A stretch of DNA of 64,000 nt. Source: Acrasis kona (taxonomy: Eukaryota > Heterolobosea > Eutetramitea > Acrasida > Acrasidae). Of the stretch, positions 50,432-61,454 are shown piece after piece. A model generated the notes under the pieces. The model saw only the letters and a program-made list of their open reading frames with translations, was not told the origin of the DNA and ran no database searches. Every line of letters starts with the position of its first letter. Within the stretch, counting starts at the first letter, position 1. The stretch lies in the NCBI GenBank assembly GCA_026419775.2, contig JAOPGA020001034.1, forward strand, positions 1 to 64,000, in the 5' to 3' direction. The position numbers and the translations under genes are program-made.

Positions 50432-52393
50432 TTACACCTTATGAAATTGTTTTTCCAAATCTTCTAGCGACATGGCGGCTTGTGGAATATCAAATAAGTG
50501 ATTCTGTTGGTTCACATGGGCATGTGGGTCGGAATGAGCGCTCATGTCAAGATTAGGTCCAAACCATTTCTGAAGTGGCGAATAGGGTTCCTGTTGAGGC
50601 ACGTTCTGCTGTCGCGCCGATGATGGTAATGTTTGATTTGTATCATTTGTTTTCACATTCTTAGCAACCACGCTCACGCTACTCTTCTTTTTCGAATTCG
50701 TCACGCTCTCCTCCTTCTTCTTGTTACCGCTTTTAACGTCAATGTTCTTTCCATGATTCTTTTGTATTTGTGGAGGTACAAAACTGTTACTTCTCTTCAC
50801 GCGTCCTTTTGATTGGTCTTGACTGGTAGTGATGGGTGCGGTGGTAGCGTTGGGTTGTTGGGGTTTTGATGTGGGTTGACTGTTGACTGGATGTGATGGA
50901 ATGTTTTGTTGCAATTGTTCCTTTTGTTGGTGGAGTTGATATTGTTGGTAAGGATTGATGAATTGCTGTTGATGGTGTGGAAATTGTGCATTGTATGGCA
51001 TGTTCATGTATGGTGGATGACCATTGTTCATCAAGTGTTGGGGAATGTGCATCATGACGTTTGGTTGATAGTAATGTTGTTGCTGTTGTTGTGGATCAGG
51101 ATATGCGTTGAACAATTTGTTAATGTTAAAAGTAGTAGCGCTGGTGGGTGTACTGGTGGGCGTGCTTGTAATGTCCTCTTTTGATTTGTTGGTGTTGATG
51201 CTTTTCAAAAATTCACTTTCGATGGAGTCAAGGTCGGCTGCATCCAATACATGCGGAGGTGGTTGATGAGCATGTGGATGATGCATGTTGTGTGCAGTCT
51301 AAAATGATTAAAAGTAAACGTCAAATAAAGACTTACAGGAAAGAACAAACCGTCTGGGATCTGATTAAACGCCATTGTGGGTGTCGCAGGCATGCTTTTA
51401 TCCACGTCCAATATATCAGCAAATAACTTTTCTGCATCAACAAGAGCATCGTCTCCCAAAATGTCTTTTTCAAGGTGGTCGTCCAGATGCAAGTCTTTTA
51501 ACAAGTCTCTTTCGTTAGTTGCCTCTGAAGGTGATTTGGCTGATCCAAATAGTAAACTACTGGTCTTTCTGGTGCTTGGTCCAAAATTGCTCAACGGACT
51601 AAACGAAGTGTCCTCATCACCCATGGTGAGGTTAGAGAAAAAGTCACTGGACATGAACATGTCAGTTCCATTGTTATTCGTTGGTGTGGTGGTTTGTGTA
51701 TTTGTTTGAGGTTTTTTAGCTTCTTCGGATGAATTTGTGTTTTCCTTATGGTCATTAGCATGTTGACAGCATTCACAAATGACTTACGGTTATGACTATG
51801 GAAGACTTGTTCTTTTCGTTGGCTGCCAAGTGCTGCTTCCTGAATCTCTCGAACTCTTCCCTCCTGTCTTGTTCCTTTTTGCTTAAATCATCAATACCTA
51901 CTAGTGAATTACTCCAAACGTCACGTTTCTTCCTTTCTTGTGGCTGTTTATTGTCGTCTCCGCTGTTTGTTCTTGAGTTGGTTCTTTTCGCATCTCTTTC
52001 ACGTCTTTCGCGCCTATTTCCAGAATCTTTGTCCCAACTTCCTTGTGCCTGATGTAATGACTCTCCATCTCTATTAAAAAACCCATTCTTTCCTTTCCGT
52101 TCATTTGCGTTTGAATCGTTTGCAACGAGGCCTCGTTTGTTATTTTTGTTATAACCAGAGGAACCCCTATCTACAGGGCTATCTGCAGATGCTTCCGATT
52201 TGCCAAATATATCATCGTTAAAACGCTCTGGTTTCATTTGACTAAACTTTGATTTTCTTAAATACAATAACGTTGCCCTGCTATACCGTATTTTATTCCT
52301 AAAATGCAAATGAGTTGATAATGATTTGTGAGATGAATACATTTTCAATGGTGCAGTGGTGCCATCTGATGTGGTGGCACTAGACGAGGTCAT
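50432..52393 (-). CDS. 4E-T-like eIF4E-binding protein (candidate)
   Basis: Three exons, 51788-52393, 51337-51744 and 50432-51298 (introns 43 and 38 nt), give 626 aa, mostly disordered. Residues 37-43 (YSRATLL) match the canonical eIF4E-binding motif Y-x4-L-hydrophobic, followed by basic RKSK. The sequence then runs KPERFND and a charged Arg/Asn region. Near residue 170-190 is WSNSLVGIDDL with a coiled coil. The C-terminal third is Pro/Gln/His-rich and ends PLQKWFG...LEDLEKQF, where KWFG recalls the RFSRWF element of animal 4E-T. 4E-T nucleates repressed mRNPs/P-bodies through eIF4E, DDX6 and LSM14. Identity rests on short motifs and composition, so another eIF4E-binding protein is possible. 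Only 51 bp separate its ATG from the upstream CK2 alpha stop. Confidence 0.7.
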
Positions 52394-52444
52394 TTCAAGA
52401 ATATCAATAAGACAGTTGACTAAAAAAGATCGTATTGTAATGCT

Positions 52445-53552
52445 TTATTCTTCCATTTGTGATTTGGACGATTGCTCCCTTTGTAACTCTTGCGCCCTCA
52501 CGGGAGCAAAGTAGGGGTGTTGCATGGCTTCCTGGGCCGTCAATCTTTCATAATGATCATATCTCAATAATTTGTCCAAAAAATCAATGGCCTGGTCATT
52601 TGCTAAATGCTGATTTTCTTTTGTTACAAACGAACTCCATGGTTTGGCGGGGTACCTGCTCCTGCTCAATACACCTTCGTAATGAGGGCTCAACTCAAGG
52701 TCATACTTCTCCAAGTTATCATATAACTTTTGCGTGCCTAATACTTTGGCAATCTTCACCAGCTGATCGTAGTTATCGCGTCCGTGGAAGAAGGGCTCCT
52801 TGTGGAAGATCATTCCAGCAAACATGCAACCAAGACTCCACAGGTCTAGCGAATAGTCATAGTCTTTTAAATCAGTAAGGAGTTCTGGTCCCTTAAAGTA
52901 ACGCGAAGCGACTCTCACATTGTATTCTTGACCTGGGTGATAGAATTCCGCAAGACCCCAATCAATGATCCTTAACTTTCTCTTATCGTGGTCAATCATT
53001 ACGTTCTGTACAATATTAAACAAGAAAATAAGAATGTTGAGCATACATGTGGCTTAATGTCCCGATGCATGATTCCTTTGGAGTGACAAAAGTCTAATCC
53101 TTTTAATAATTCATAAATATAGTATCTAATGTCATAATCGCTTAATTTGGGGTATAGCGTTCTGAAATCAGTATTATCAACATATTCTTGGATTAGACTT
53201 GGTGTCTTGCTTTGTGGATCGCGAACAACATCTAATAACTTGACAATGTTAGGCCCGCCGCAAAGGTTGCTTAGAATCTTTATTTCTCTCTTAATCTTCT
53301 TTTTTTTTACAGGCTTGAGGACTTTAACTATGCAAGGTTCGTTGTTGCTAATGTTCACTCCCTCAAATACTTCGCTGTATTTTCCGCGACCTACCTTACG
53401 AACTACTTCATAGTTATCTTGTGATCTTTTAAAGTTGAGGAAGTTTAACAAATTATAACTAACCCCCATGTGACTTGTAATGCCTCATACTCCCAGTATG
53501 ACCTGGGCATTTTGGTGTTAACATCTGGATATACGCGTGGACGTCTACTCAT
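52445..53552 (-). CDS. CK2A: Casein kinase 2 catalytic subunit alpha
   Basis: Three exons, 53464-53552, 53047-53425 and 52445-53005 (introns 38 and 41 nt; the first donor is GTTAGT), give 342 aa. CK2 alpha hallmarks are present: [20 protein letters not shown], glycine loop [11 protein letters not shown], the basic [15 protein letters not shown] cluster that reads acidic substrates and binds the beta subunit, HRDIKPHN, DWG in place of DFG ([13 protein letters not shown]), and the short [13 protein letters not shown] segment. It phosphorylates acidic Ser/Thr sites in nucleus and cytosol and is constitutively active. Length matches the family (330-390). The TAA stop lies in GAATAAAG. Confidence 0.97.
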
Positions 53553-53606
53553 TTTCGAAAAGTATCTAACAGGACTAAAAATCCTATTACCAACTGAAGA
53601 TAAATA

Positions 53607-53792
53607 ATGCTTTGGGAAAATCGTGTGAGCGAACAACTTGGCTGTTATGAAGAAATTATCCAATCAAGTAATTCTCTGATTACAAAAAACACACCAACCA
53701 GACACAACGCAGTAACCAAAGCAGCGAGAGATTCCGATAAGGACCTTCCATTTGTCAAAACTCAAGAATATATACATTTTGAGTCAGCTTAG
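53607..53792 (+). CDS. Possible small protein (61 aa), doubtful
   Basis: ATG-started frame, 54 bp upstream of and divergent from the CK2 alpha start. The peptide is polar (MLWENRVSEQLGCYEEIIQSS...) with no signal or membrane segment and no motif I know. No nearby AATAAA follows its TAG. Its position in the CK2 alpha promoter makes chance coding quite possible. Confidence 0.22.
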   Translation: MLWENRVSEQLGCYEEIIQSSNSLITKNTPTRHNAVTKAARDSDKDLPFVKTQEYIHFESA

Positions 53793-54773
53793 TGATGATT
53801 TCAGATTTGACATTGTCACTGACTCAGGGATATAATTTGAATCTGCAGTTAATTAAAACCAAGAAACTCAAGTTACCGCCGCATTGTTCCGTTTGTACAT
53901 CCATAAAAATCTAAAAACAAGACGAATCGCGAGAAGTTACGTTATAGAAAAAATAGCACAATTTCGGACATTTTAACATTTTACTTATGGGTTTTGAAAA
54001 TGAAAAGAAGTCTGAAAAGAATTATTACCTCAACAGTTTCCATTCAGAAAAATTCGACAAATTCAATTCGTTAATAGTACGTACTATCTATCCTCTTCGA
54101 TTTTTGTTTCGTATCCAATAATAAAGAGTTGTTTAACATTATTAAACAAGTGTGTGGATCGAATTTTGCATTGCAAACAATCTCAGGTAGAGCATGTCAC
54201 GATTTTATGTAAACCAAAAACCACCTATTACAACAATATATTCTGAATGAGTCACGACCATATATTTTGTGCTATGTGAGGAGTAAAGGAACGAGTGCAG
54301 GTGGTTTTAGATTCTTGTGGATATTCTCCTTCTAGCGGTTATCAGTTGGCAGAAGTAGACTTTTATCCTGTCGTAATTATCAATCACGCACCCACATGTG
54401 GTTCCTCTAGTAGATTTGATAGATGAGCAGCATTTGTAGCCATATTGATCACTATCATTGGGGCTGTTCCTTGAATAGTTCTGCACGATCAACTGTGTTA
54501 AGTCTATTTATTAAACCATTCTGATCGTGTTAGGACTAGAGACACTCATGTTCGACGCAACTCATTAGACTTACGGAGATTTAATGCAGTTCCGAGAAGT
54601 TCCACAGTAACTATAAATACGGAACATACTATGTAAAAAAGACAAATAAACAGTAACAAGCAGTTTGATACAAGTCTCCCTGTTACTAATACCATACGAC
54701 TTATTCATTATCCTCAACATTCAGTACCCCGATTCACTCGATACCACAATTCATCACTCGACACAGCATCGCA
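53793..54773. other. 981-bp gene-free region
   Basis: Upstream of the ankyrin-EEP gene. Low-GC sequence with no credible frame. A Cys-rich 60-codon minus-strand frame (54307-54492) starts on TTG and is unsupported. Just before 54640 is an ATAAATA run that could be a TATA-type element for the downstream gene. No repeat or mobile-element terminus recognised. Confidence 0.35.
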
Positions 54774-56390
54774 ATGGTGTCAAAAGAATTTGAAGAATTT
54801 ATTGAAGGCCTAAAAGACAAAAGTAAAAAAGATGACTACTTTTTACCTTTGATAAATAAAGAATCTGCCAAAGAGATAAAAGATGGGCGTACACTTCTTC
54901 ACTACGCTTCACAATATGGGCTCCGCAATGCTGTTGAAAAACTCTTAGATAATCACGCAGATGAATATTTTCAAGATGAGAAGACAAGAACATCACTTAT
55001 GATAGCCTGTGAATATAGACATCCTTGGGTCGTACATGTATTACTTAAACATAAAACTAGAAGAACTATCATTCGTCCTGTTATTCCTGCTCTAACACAA
55101 GCAGCCACACAATCTGGAACACCAACAATCGAATCAACCAATACTTCTAACCGAACTATCACTCCATCACAAAATGCGGAAGAAAGATCTCTTTATATAA
55201 AACAGAAGATTGATGACGCGTTTATTATAGCCCGCCGCAATGATTCTTGGGAAATTATACAATTCATGGTTAATTACGATGAAAGCATTTTGCGTGCTAT
55301 GTTAGATAAGCGTGATCTTTACATGTTGAATTTGATTCTTGTTGCATACAAGGAACGAGTAGAAGGACTCGATGCGTTCATAAAATTAGATGTCTCAGAG
55401 TATATGCAGAGTGTCGACAAGAATTCACTCGGATATGAAGACTTTATTAACAGAACATTTATTAAGGAACGCCTAATAGATGCTTTTTTTGATAAACACA
55501 AGGACCATTTCATTGTTGCAACTTGGAATGTTGGTCAAGTTGGTGGAACACAAATGAATAAACCACTTTGTAAAGAATTTTGGGGAAAGTACAATGGTCT
55601 TTTGATGAAAATTGATTTATTATTCATGCAAGAGTTGAACAAAGAAGCAGTATCCTTTATTCAACAAAATCCAATCGATAATTTTGAAACATACGTCAAA
55701 CGTGGGCGTAACAAAGAATATTATGTCACGCTTCACAAACATCGCTATTCAAAAAAATCGGATCCTAATGATTGCTATTATTGTTGGTATCACGACTTTG
55801 TTGATGTTGATTTTGTAAATGTTCATTTTCAAAGTCATGGAGGAGACAATGTTGGTCTATTAGCAAACGTAAACCTTCAAGAAAATCGTGCGATTGTTAT
55901 AGCAGGAGATTTTAATTGTAATAAAGATCAGTTAAAAATATTCTGTCGAGAACGTCGCGTAGAATGTGACAATTCAGAAGAAGCAACAAGTAGCCCAAAG
56001 AAAAAAGGAGGAAGATCTATTGATCACATACTATTCAAAAACCTTACTCTTTTAGAGACAAAGGTATTTAAATTTCTACCACACGAAAAAGGAGATCACT
56101 ACATCAAGATATGTGCTTTCGAGAAACCAATCACCGAGATTGATCTTCTCCGTGCAAAGAATGAAGAGCAGTCAAAAGAGCAATTGAAGTCGACTAAACA
56201 ACTTAAAGAGACCCTTGCAAAGAATAAAGAGTATTTGGCTCGTATTGAACAACTTGAAGAGGAGAACGCTCGTTTAAAAGGGAAAATCGATGGAGAGCAT
56301 TCGCTACTTCGCGATTTCGAGAAGTTAACAACAAAGGAAAGACATGTCGATGATGCAGGTACTGAGATTACTGACGGAGAGGTAGTGTAA
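54774..56390 (+). CDS. Ankyrin repeat - endonuclease/exonuclease/phosphatase fusion with coiled-coil tail
   Basis: Intronless 538-aa protein. Residues about 35-95 hold two ankyrin-like repeats (DGRTLLHYASQYGLRNAVEKLL and TSLMIACEYRHPWVVHVLL, each around one 33-aa unit), with a third degenerate one near 150-185. Residues 246-448 form an EEP fold with its catalytic signatures: ATWN (Asn252), QE (Glu287), NVHFQSH (His351), GDFN (Asp379, Asn381), IDHI (Asp417, His418) and GDHY (Asp441, His442). A coiled coil follows (about 458-505). EEP enzymes are Mg-dependent nucleases or phosphoesterases (APE1, DNase I, CCR4, inositol phosphatases). All the metal/acid residues are present, so activity is likely; the substrate is unknown. 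I know no standard protein with this domain order. Confidence 0.85.
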   Translation: MVSKEFEEFIEGLKDKSKKDDYFLPLINKESAKEIKDGRTLLHYASQYGLRNAVEKLLDNHADEYFQDEKTRTSLMIACEYRHPWVVHVLLKHKTRRTIIRPVIPALTQAATQSGTPTIESTNTSNRTITPSQNAEERSLYIKQKIDDAFIIARRNDSWEIIQFMVNYDESILRAMLDKRDLYMLNLILVAYKERVEGLDAFIKLDVSEYMQSVDKNSLGYEDFINRTFIKERLIDAFFDKHKDHFIVATWNVGQVGGTQMNKPLCKEFWGKYNGLLMKIDLLFMQELNKEAVSFIQQNPIDNFETYVKRGRNKEYYVTLHKHRYSKKSDPNDCYYCWYHDFVDVDFVNVHFQSHGGDNVGLLANVNLQENRAIVIAGDFNCNKDQLKIFCRERRVECDNSEEATSSPKKKGGRSIDHILFKNLTLLETKVFKFLPHEKGDHYIKICAFEKPITEIDLLRAKNEEQSKEQLKSTKQLKETLAKNKEYLARIEQLEEENARLKGKIDGEHSLLRDFEKLTTKERHVDDAGTEITDGEVV

Positions 56391-56536
56391 ATCACAGAGA
56401 GCGTGCAATAAAACTCGAAACTTCTGATAATTATCAATAAACATCTTTTTCATATATCGTCTAAATTAATTATTTCTCACAAAATTATGCCTTTGGAACG
56501 ATGGTGCATCATAAAGATTAAGAACCTCTTAAAATT

Positions 56537-56872
56537 TTAAGATGAACGCAAGCAGTAGTGAGTGGGACACAAAATGTGTTCAGATAATTTCTGTGACCTC
56601 ATCTTAATTACTGCACTTGGAATCTCCTCTCCAAAATAAGGATGACCCTTGTTATTCATACGAGTTTCAATGGCTTCCTTCATTCTCTCCGGCTTAATGT
56701 GATCTTGGTTAAGATAGAAGTAAGCAACAAGGTGCTTATTTCTGCAGGCAATTTTGTTCTCGGAGTACCACGATTGAATTTCCATAAAGTCTTCAAACTG
56801 GATATCCCTCCAAGCAACGTGCTCTGTTATTCTGTGTTCGTGGCCAGTTTTTTTGTAAAACTTTTGGTTCAT
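56537..56872 (-). CDS. Hypothetical protein (111 aa)
   Basis: ATG-started single frame, His/Glu/Lys-rich, with no signal peptide or membrane segment. Composition and the WRDIQFEDFMEIQSWYSE stretch look protein-like. No motif is recognised and the gene has no clear poly(A) hexamer near its stop. It sits convergent to the ankyrin-EEP gene and divergent from UBE2S. It may be a lineage-specific protein, or one exon of a longer gene. Confidence 0.45.
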   Translation of the reverse strand: MNQKFYKKTGHEHRITEHVAWRDIQFEDFMEIQSWYSENKIACRNKHLVAYFYLNQDHIKPERMKEAIETRMNNKGHPYFGEEIPSAVIKMRSQKLSEHILCPTHYCLRSS

Positions 56873-57092
56873 CCAAGCCCCCGTCGTGTTACGTCAGTTA
56901 TCCTGTCGTGTAAGTCCATGGTTAAACGTGACAACGCCCCCTTCAGTAATCACGTCACCAAATACAACCATATTGAAAGTAATACAAAATAGTCATCAAC
57001 ATTGAGATTGATTTCACAACTCTTACAATAAATACGATTTTTGATTTAGTCATCCTAAATTTTGGCGCTTCATAACGGTAAAACAAAACCAA

Positions 57093-57746
57093 ATGTCCTT
57101 CCTGTCACCTAAAGTTGTACAGCGCATCGGTAAAGAAATCATATCCTTACATAAGGATAAGATTGACGGGATTGATGTATTATGCGAGAATGACCTTGAC
57201 AATATCTCAGAGATTAGTGCAGTTATACATGGACCCCAAGGCACACCTTTTGAGGGAGGACAGTTCACCATCAAACTTTCCTTTTGCGAGGAATTTCCTA
57301 ACAAGCCACCAAAAGGTTATTTTGTCACCAAAATTTTCCATCCAAATGTATCAAGAGAAGGAGAAATTTGCGTAAATACACTCAAGAGGGATTGGAAATC
57401 GACCAACACCCTTCGTCATGTACTTTTAGTGATCAGATGCCTATTGATTGAACCAAACCCTGACAGCGCCCTCAATGCAGATGCAGGAAGACTTATACAA
57501 GAAAATTATGAAGTATACGCCAATAAAGCGAAGATGATGACTGGAATTTATGCCAAGAGAAAGGAGCTAAACTCCGCTCAGGTTCAAGAGGAGGAAACAA
57601 AAGAAAATAATATGAACTCCTCCAATGTTGTCCCCGCGCAAAATGGAGTCGCTGGTAAGACACCCTCCACTGCCACCGTGGTAAAAAAACCAACTTTGAC
57701 AGCTACAACAACCAAAGATAAGAAGAAGACTCTTAAACGTTTGTGA
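57093..57746 (+). CDS. UBE2S: Ubiquitin-conjugating enzyme E2 S (UBE2S)
   Basis: Single-exon 217 aa. The UBC fold occupies about 5-155: HGPQGTPFEGGQF, FPNKPPKGYFVTKIFHPNV, the active-site block GEICVNTLKRDW (catalytic Cys at about 94), RHVLLVIRCLLIEPNPDSALN and GRLIQENYEVYA. This matches UBE2S more closely than any other E2. A variable Lys/Thr linker leads to a conserved C-terminal peptide ending KKTLKRL, equivalent to the human ...ALRRL tail that docks on APC/C. UBE2S elongates K11-linked ubiquitin chains on APC/C substrates in mitosis (established). The start is the only nearby ATG. The stop is TGA. Confidence 0.96.
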   Translation: MSFLSPKVVQRIGKEIISLHKDKIDGIDVLCENDLDNISEISAVIHGPQGTPFEGGQFTIKLSFCEEFPNKPPKGYFVTKIFHPNVSREGEICVNTLKRDWKSTNTLRHVLLVIRCLLIEPNPDSALNADAGRLIQENYEVYANKAKMMTGIYAKRKELNSAQVQEEETKENNMNSSNVVPAQNGVAGKTPSTATVVKKPTLTATTTKDKKKTLKRL

Positions 57747-58056
57747 TATGTTATAGATTGTACCGGAGCTTAAGAGAATTGTAAAATAAAAAAACGAATT
57801 CCATTCTATCACCAGCTATGTCAAACATGCCTACACGATCTATTATGTTTAAATGCACGTTTGCAAATTTGTGAAAGTAATTTGAATGAATGAAACATCC
57901 AAAAATTGGATTTACTTAAGGATGTCTCTTCCGCTACGACCTTTAAAGCTTTATATCCTAAATGGTATATTATTTATATGGTCTGCTTTGAGTTCAATTT
58001 TTGAGTCTCCGACTGTTCTTGGCTTTTTGTAACACAATAAGACGATAACTGAGCAG
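57747..58056. other. Intergenic region, no gene seen
   Basis: 310 bp between the tandem UBE2S and HPS3 genes. AATAAAAAAACG shortly after the UBE2S stop is a likely poly(A) signal. Nothing else identified. Confidence 0.4.
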
Positions 58057-61000
58057 ATGAACAGTGCTCATGTCAGAATATTCCAGTCTCAAGATATATT
58101 ATGCCCCCCAACCGAACCACAATGTATAACAACGTCTCCTAACCTGTTTTGGGTGGCCTTGGAAACGGGAACTATTAGAGGGTACTCCATCAGAGAAATG
58201 GGTAAAGAGCGAGTAATGCCTTGTTTTGAATTTAAAGCGATCTCAAATACCGTGGAGAGTATGTGGTACAACGAGAACCTCAGAAGGTCTGTACCTTCAA
58301 ATTTACTATATCATCTAAAATGTGTAGGCTAATAACGCTGGAAACCGGGAAGGACAGTCGATTGTGTCGCGTTTATCACTTGAGATGGGATGTCAAACAA
58401 CTAAGAACAACAATTTGTTATTATACATTCCCTGTCAAAGATGTAAGGCTTATTTCGTTGGATCAGGTTTATGGGTCGGTTGCAATGGCCTCTGGAAATT
58501 GTATAACTGTCTGGAAGAATCTTGAAGAAGTAAGACGTCCACATTAACCACGCCTAAATGTTGCAGCCAATATGTATTTTAAAAGTACACACAGGTTGGA
58601 AGCTGAAGTGCCTATCCATATATGGAAACTATTTAGGGTATGCAAGCGACATTGACGTTCGTATATTGAGATTGAAACCTGCATCAAAAACGAACAATAA
58701 AGTAAAGTAAAAATCGAAAGAGAGTACTGACAAAAATAGGAGAAGGAGTGGAGGGTGTTCTGGGGAGTTAGTCACGTGGAGAATGACGACCTTGTTCAAG
58801 TACGTTTTCAAACTGAGACTCATGATCTAGTTCCTTCTCCAGCCGCTAAAACAAACGTTCCGTAAGACATGTTCAGTTAATTGATCAGTACTAACATTTT
58901 ATTTTTAGGAGGGTTTCTGTACCAGTAAGTAAGAGAGCGACGGTCAAAGTCGATCAAGCCTATGATGTAATTGGTGAGACTCCGAATGTAGACCACCCTA
59001 CTTTCGTCAACAAACTCTTCATGTAAGTACCATATTCTGTAGAAACTAAAAAAAATAGCGATACTTGCACCAACTTGCTACATAAACATTACATTGATCA
59101 AGAAGAACCTCGCTCCATACACTTTTTACGTAATATATCACAAAAAGTACGTAGTGTCATTTTGATCAAAACTTAACTTGTCAGAGTGACTTTCAAGATG
59201 ATGCCAACGGAATGAGACTAGTAATTGCCACATCAAAAAGAGGCTCACTTTATGACCTGCAACCCTTGAACTTGATTAGTGAGTTCGAATTTACCAACCA
59301 GAACACCAGCAGCGTCGTCAATAATACATGCCTATTCGTCATGAATGACACAGGAATAGAGGTCTGGAGCTTAGGCGGTCCATGTGTGCTTCTACGTTTC
59401 CATCCTTTCATTGGATTGAAAAGCATGTCCGCAACAAATCAACACGTCGCCTTACTCAGCAAGTTCAAGTCTGACGAAAGCGTTAGCATTGCTGCTTACT
59501 ATAACCAAAATTCCAATGAACCTGTATATTTGAGCGATATGAGACAAGTTGATAAGATCGCAACCATGGGATCCAACGGACTAAACATGATTACATCATT
59601 GATGCCCATTTTCAGCGGAAGGAGGTGAGTCAAAACAATTGTAAAAAACTAACAAAACGTAGACGAAAATCAGATAAGCAGGAAGCAGTCCAAGAAGAAT
59701 TCTATTCATACAATGTTTACATTTTGGACATGGTTGAGTTGTGTGAAATGTACGAAGATATTGTAGACAAGGCCACGGACGTTGAGGAAAGTGACTTTAT
59801 GAAATACTTTGTTTTATTGAAGGAGGCCCACACATTATTACAGTGCAAGTACTATTCATTACTTCGTGAGGAAGAATCTGCAGGAGATCAAGACTCCAGT
59901 GTTAAGCTTCGCATTTCTGTTGAACTATTTAATTACACGACCTTGCTCCAAAGAAGTTTTGGGACCCTTGGTGATGTCTATATAAAGTTACAAAAGAACG
60001 AAAAAGCGGCACAGTGTTACATTCAAAGCGAAAGAACTCTTGCACAAGTTGTTGATCAATTGTCAGGTCAACCTCAGTTTTTGTTATCTTATTTGCGTCT
60101 TGTTCTATTTCAGTCCAATCAAGATCATAATAAATTGCTTCAAGACGAGTCAACTGGAGACTTGATCTTGAAGGTATTTTCAGAGTATTCTCCAAATGAT
60201 TTCTCTCAAGCTTTGTTGGAGTCAAGTGTATTACAAAAGTTCTCAAGAAGCGGTGCTATCACTTTGTTAAATAAAATGTACGGAGAAAACCAATGGTGGT
60301 TGACAAGACCAAAAGATGCATTTTTATTGGGACTTTTATATGTTGATTTGGGTGCTTTAGACAAGGCATCAATGGTCTTTTCGGAAATGGACGACCATTT
60401 GATTGTTGACTTTTGCGTCCAATTCAAGGACCGTGTCTTCCGTCATCATACATCTCTTCAGAAGTTTTTACTTGATACAAGACCAGAGTGTTTTGTTGAA
60501 ATTTTTGTTCGTCTGTTCGAGGGAAATTCTGCAGATCAGATTGAATTTGATTCTGTTTTTAAAATGTTCACACATAAGAAAGACTCCAATATGCTTCAGT
60601 ATTTTATTGGTGCCTTGATCACCAAAGTGCAAGATAGAAAGTCTGAACTCTTTGCAATGCTCTGCGAAAAACTGTTTTCTTCTTATTTATTTGTCCTTGG
60701 TGACTTGACCCAGAGTGATGCCTCCCAGCAACCCAAACCAATAATCAACAAGAGTTCTGAAGAATTAGAGACATCTCAAATAAATGAAGATGACGATGAG
60801 TGGGCAACTTTCCGATCTCTATATATGCGTCTTGTTGATAATCGTTATGACTGGTTGGATGATTGCACTCCTTTTGTGTATCAATCCGACTTGGACCAAG
60901 TTGAGGGATCCGAACAAGTGCCACCGATCTTTTCAGATCTAACCATGAGCCAACAAGCCCTAGTGGGTGCACAAAGCTTGTTATCCTTTTTGATTCGCGA

Positions 61001-61454
61001 TGGTGGGCAATCCGAATTGTTTAATAAAATTAACAAAACCTGGGGAGAACACACCTTTGGAAGATTCTCCTTAAAAATTCTATGTTTGGTTGGTACATCG
61101 AATATTGATTCAGCTGTTTATAATATGGTAAACAATGTTAACGCCGTAAAAGGCTTGTTTGCGTTTGCTCTTGAACATTGTAATAAGTTCCCTCACTGGT
61201 CAATAGTGTCTAGCAAGTTACTAGATGTATTAAAAAAAGACAATCTCCAACCCGAACATGTAAATGTTGCCAAGCTTGCATATGAACAAGTCTTGTGGCA
61301 CATGGCTAGTTCCTTTGAACCAAATCAGCTATTGAGCACATTGCCTAAGAATGGAAGTTTGAGTTTCTTCTCAAAATATTTGAATCATTGTTATTCTTGT
61401 CAATGCTCTAGAGATTGTGCCAATCGGATAAGAAACCCTCAGTTAAAAGAATAA
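58057..61454 (+). CDS. HPS3: HPS3-like protein, BLOC-2 complex subunit
   Basis: Eight exons (58057-58286, 58328-58529, 58567-58701, 58740-58861, 58909-59022, 59059-59146, 59185-59624, 59663-61454) separated by introns of 36-47 nt keep one frame for 1040 aa, near human HPS3 (about 1004). The N-terminal half is beta-propeller-like (LFWVALETGTIRGYS, VYGSVAMASGNCITVWKN, YLGYASDIDVRIL). Later blocks recall human HPS3: FHPFIGLKSM...HVALLSKF, VYILDMVELCEMYEDIVDKA, LLKEAHTLL, and the end LLSTLPKNGSLSFFSKYLNHCYS. The C-terminal half is helical. HPS3, HPS5 and HPS6 form BLOC-2, which directs cargo to lysosome-related organelles in animals. TAA overlaps AATAAA and the 3' end faces the OleC-like gene 12 bp away. 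The call is from remembered sequence only. Confidence 0.85.

Noticed and set aside
54307-54492. Cys-rich 60-codon minus-strand frame
   Set aside because: Starts on TTG, has no signal peptide or splice context, and sits in gene-free DNA.
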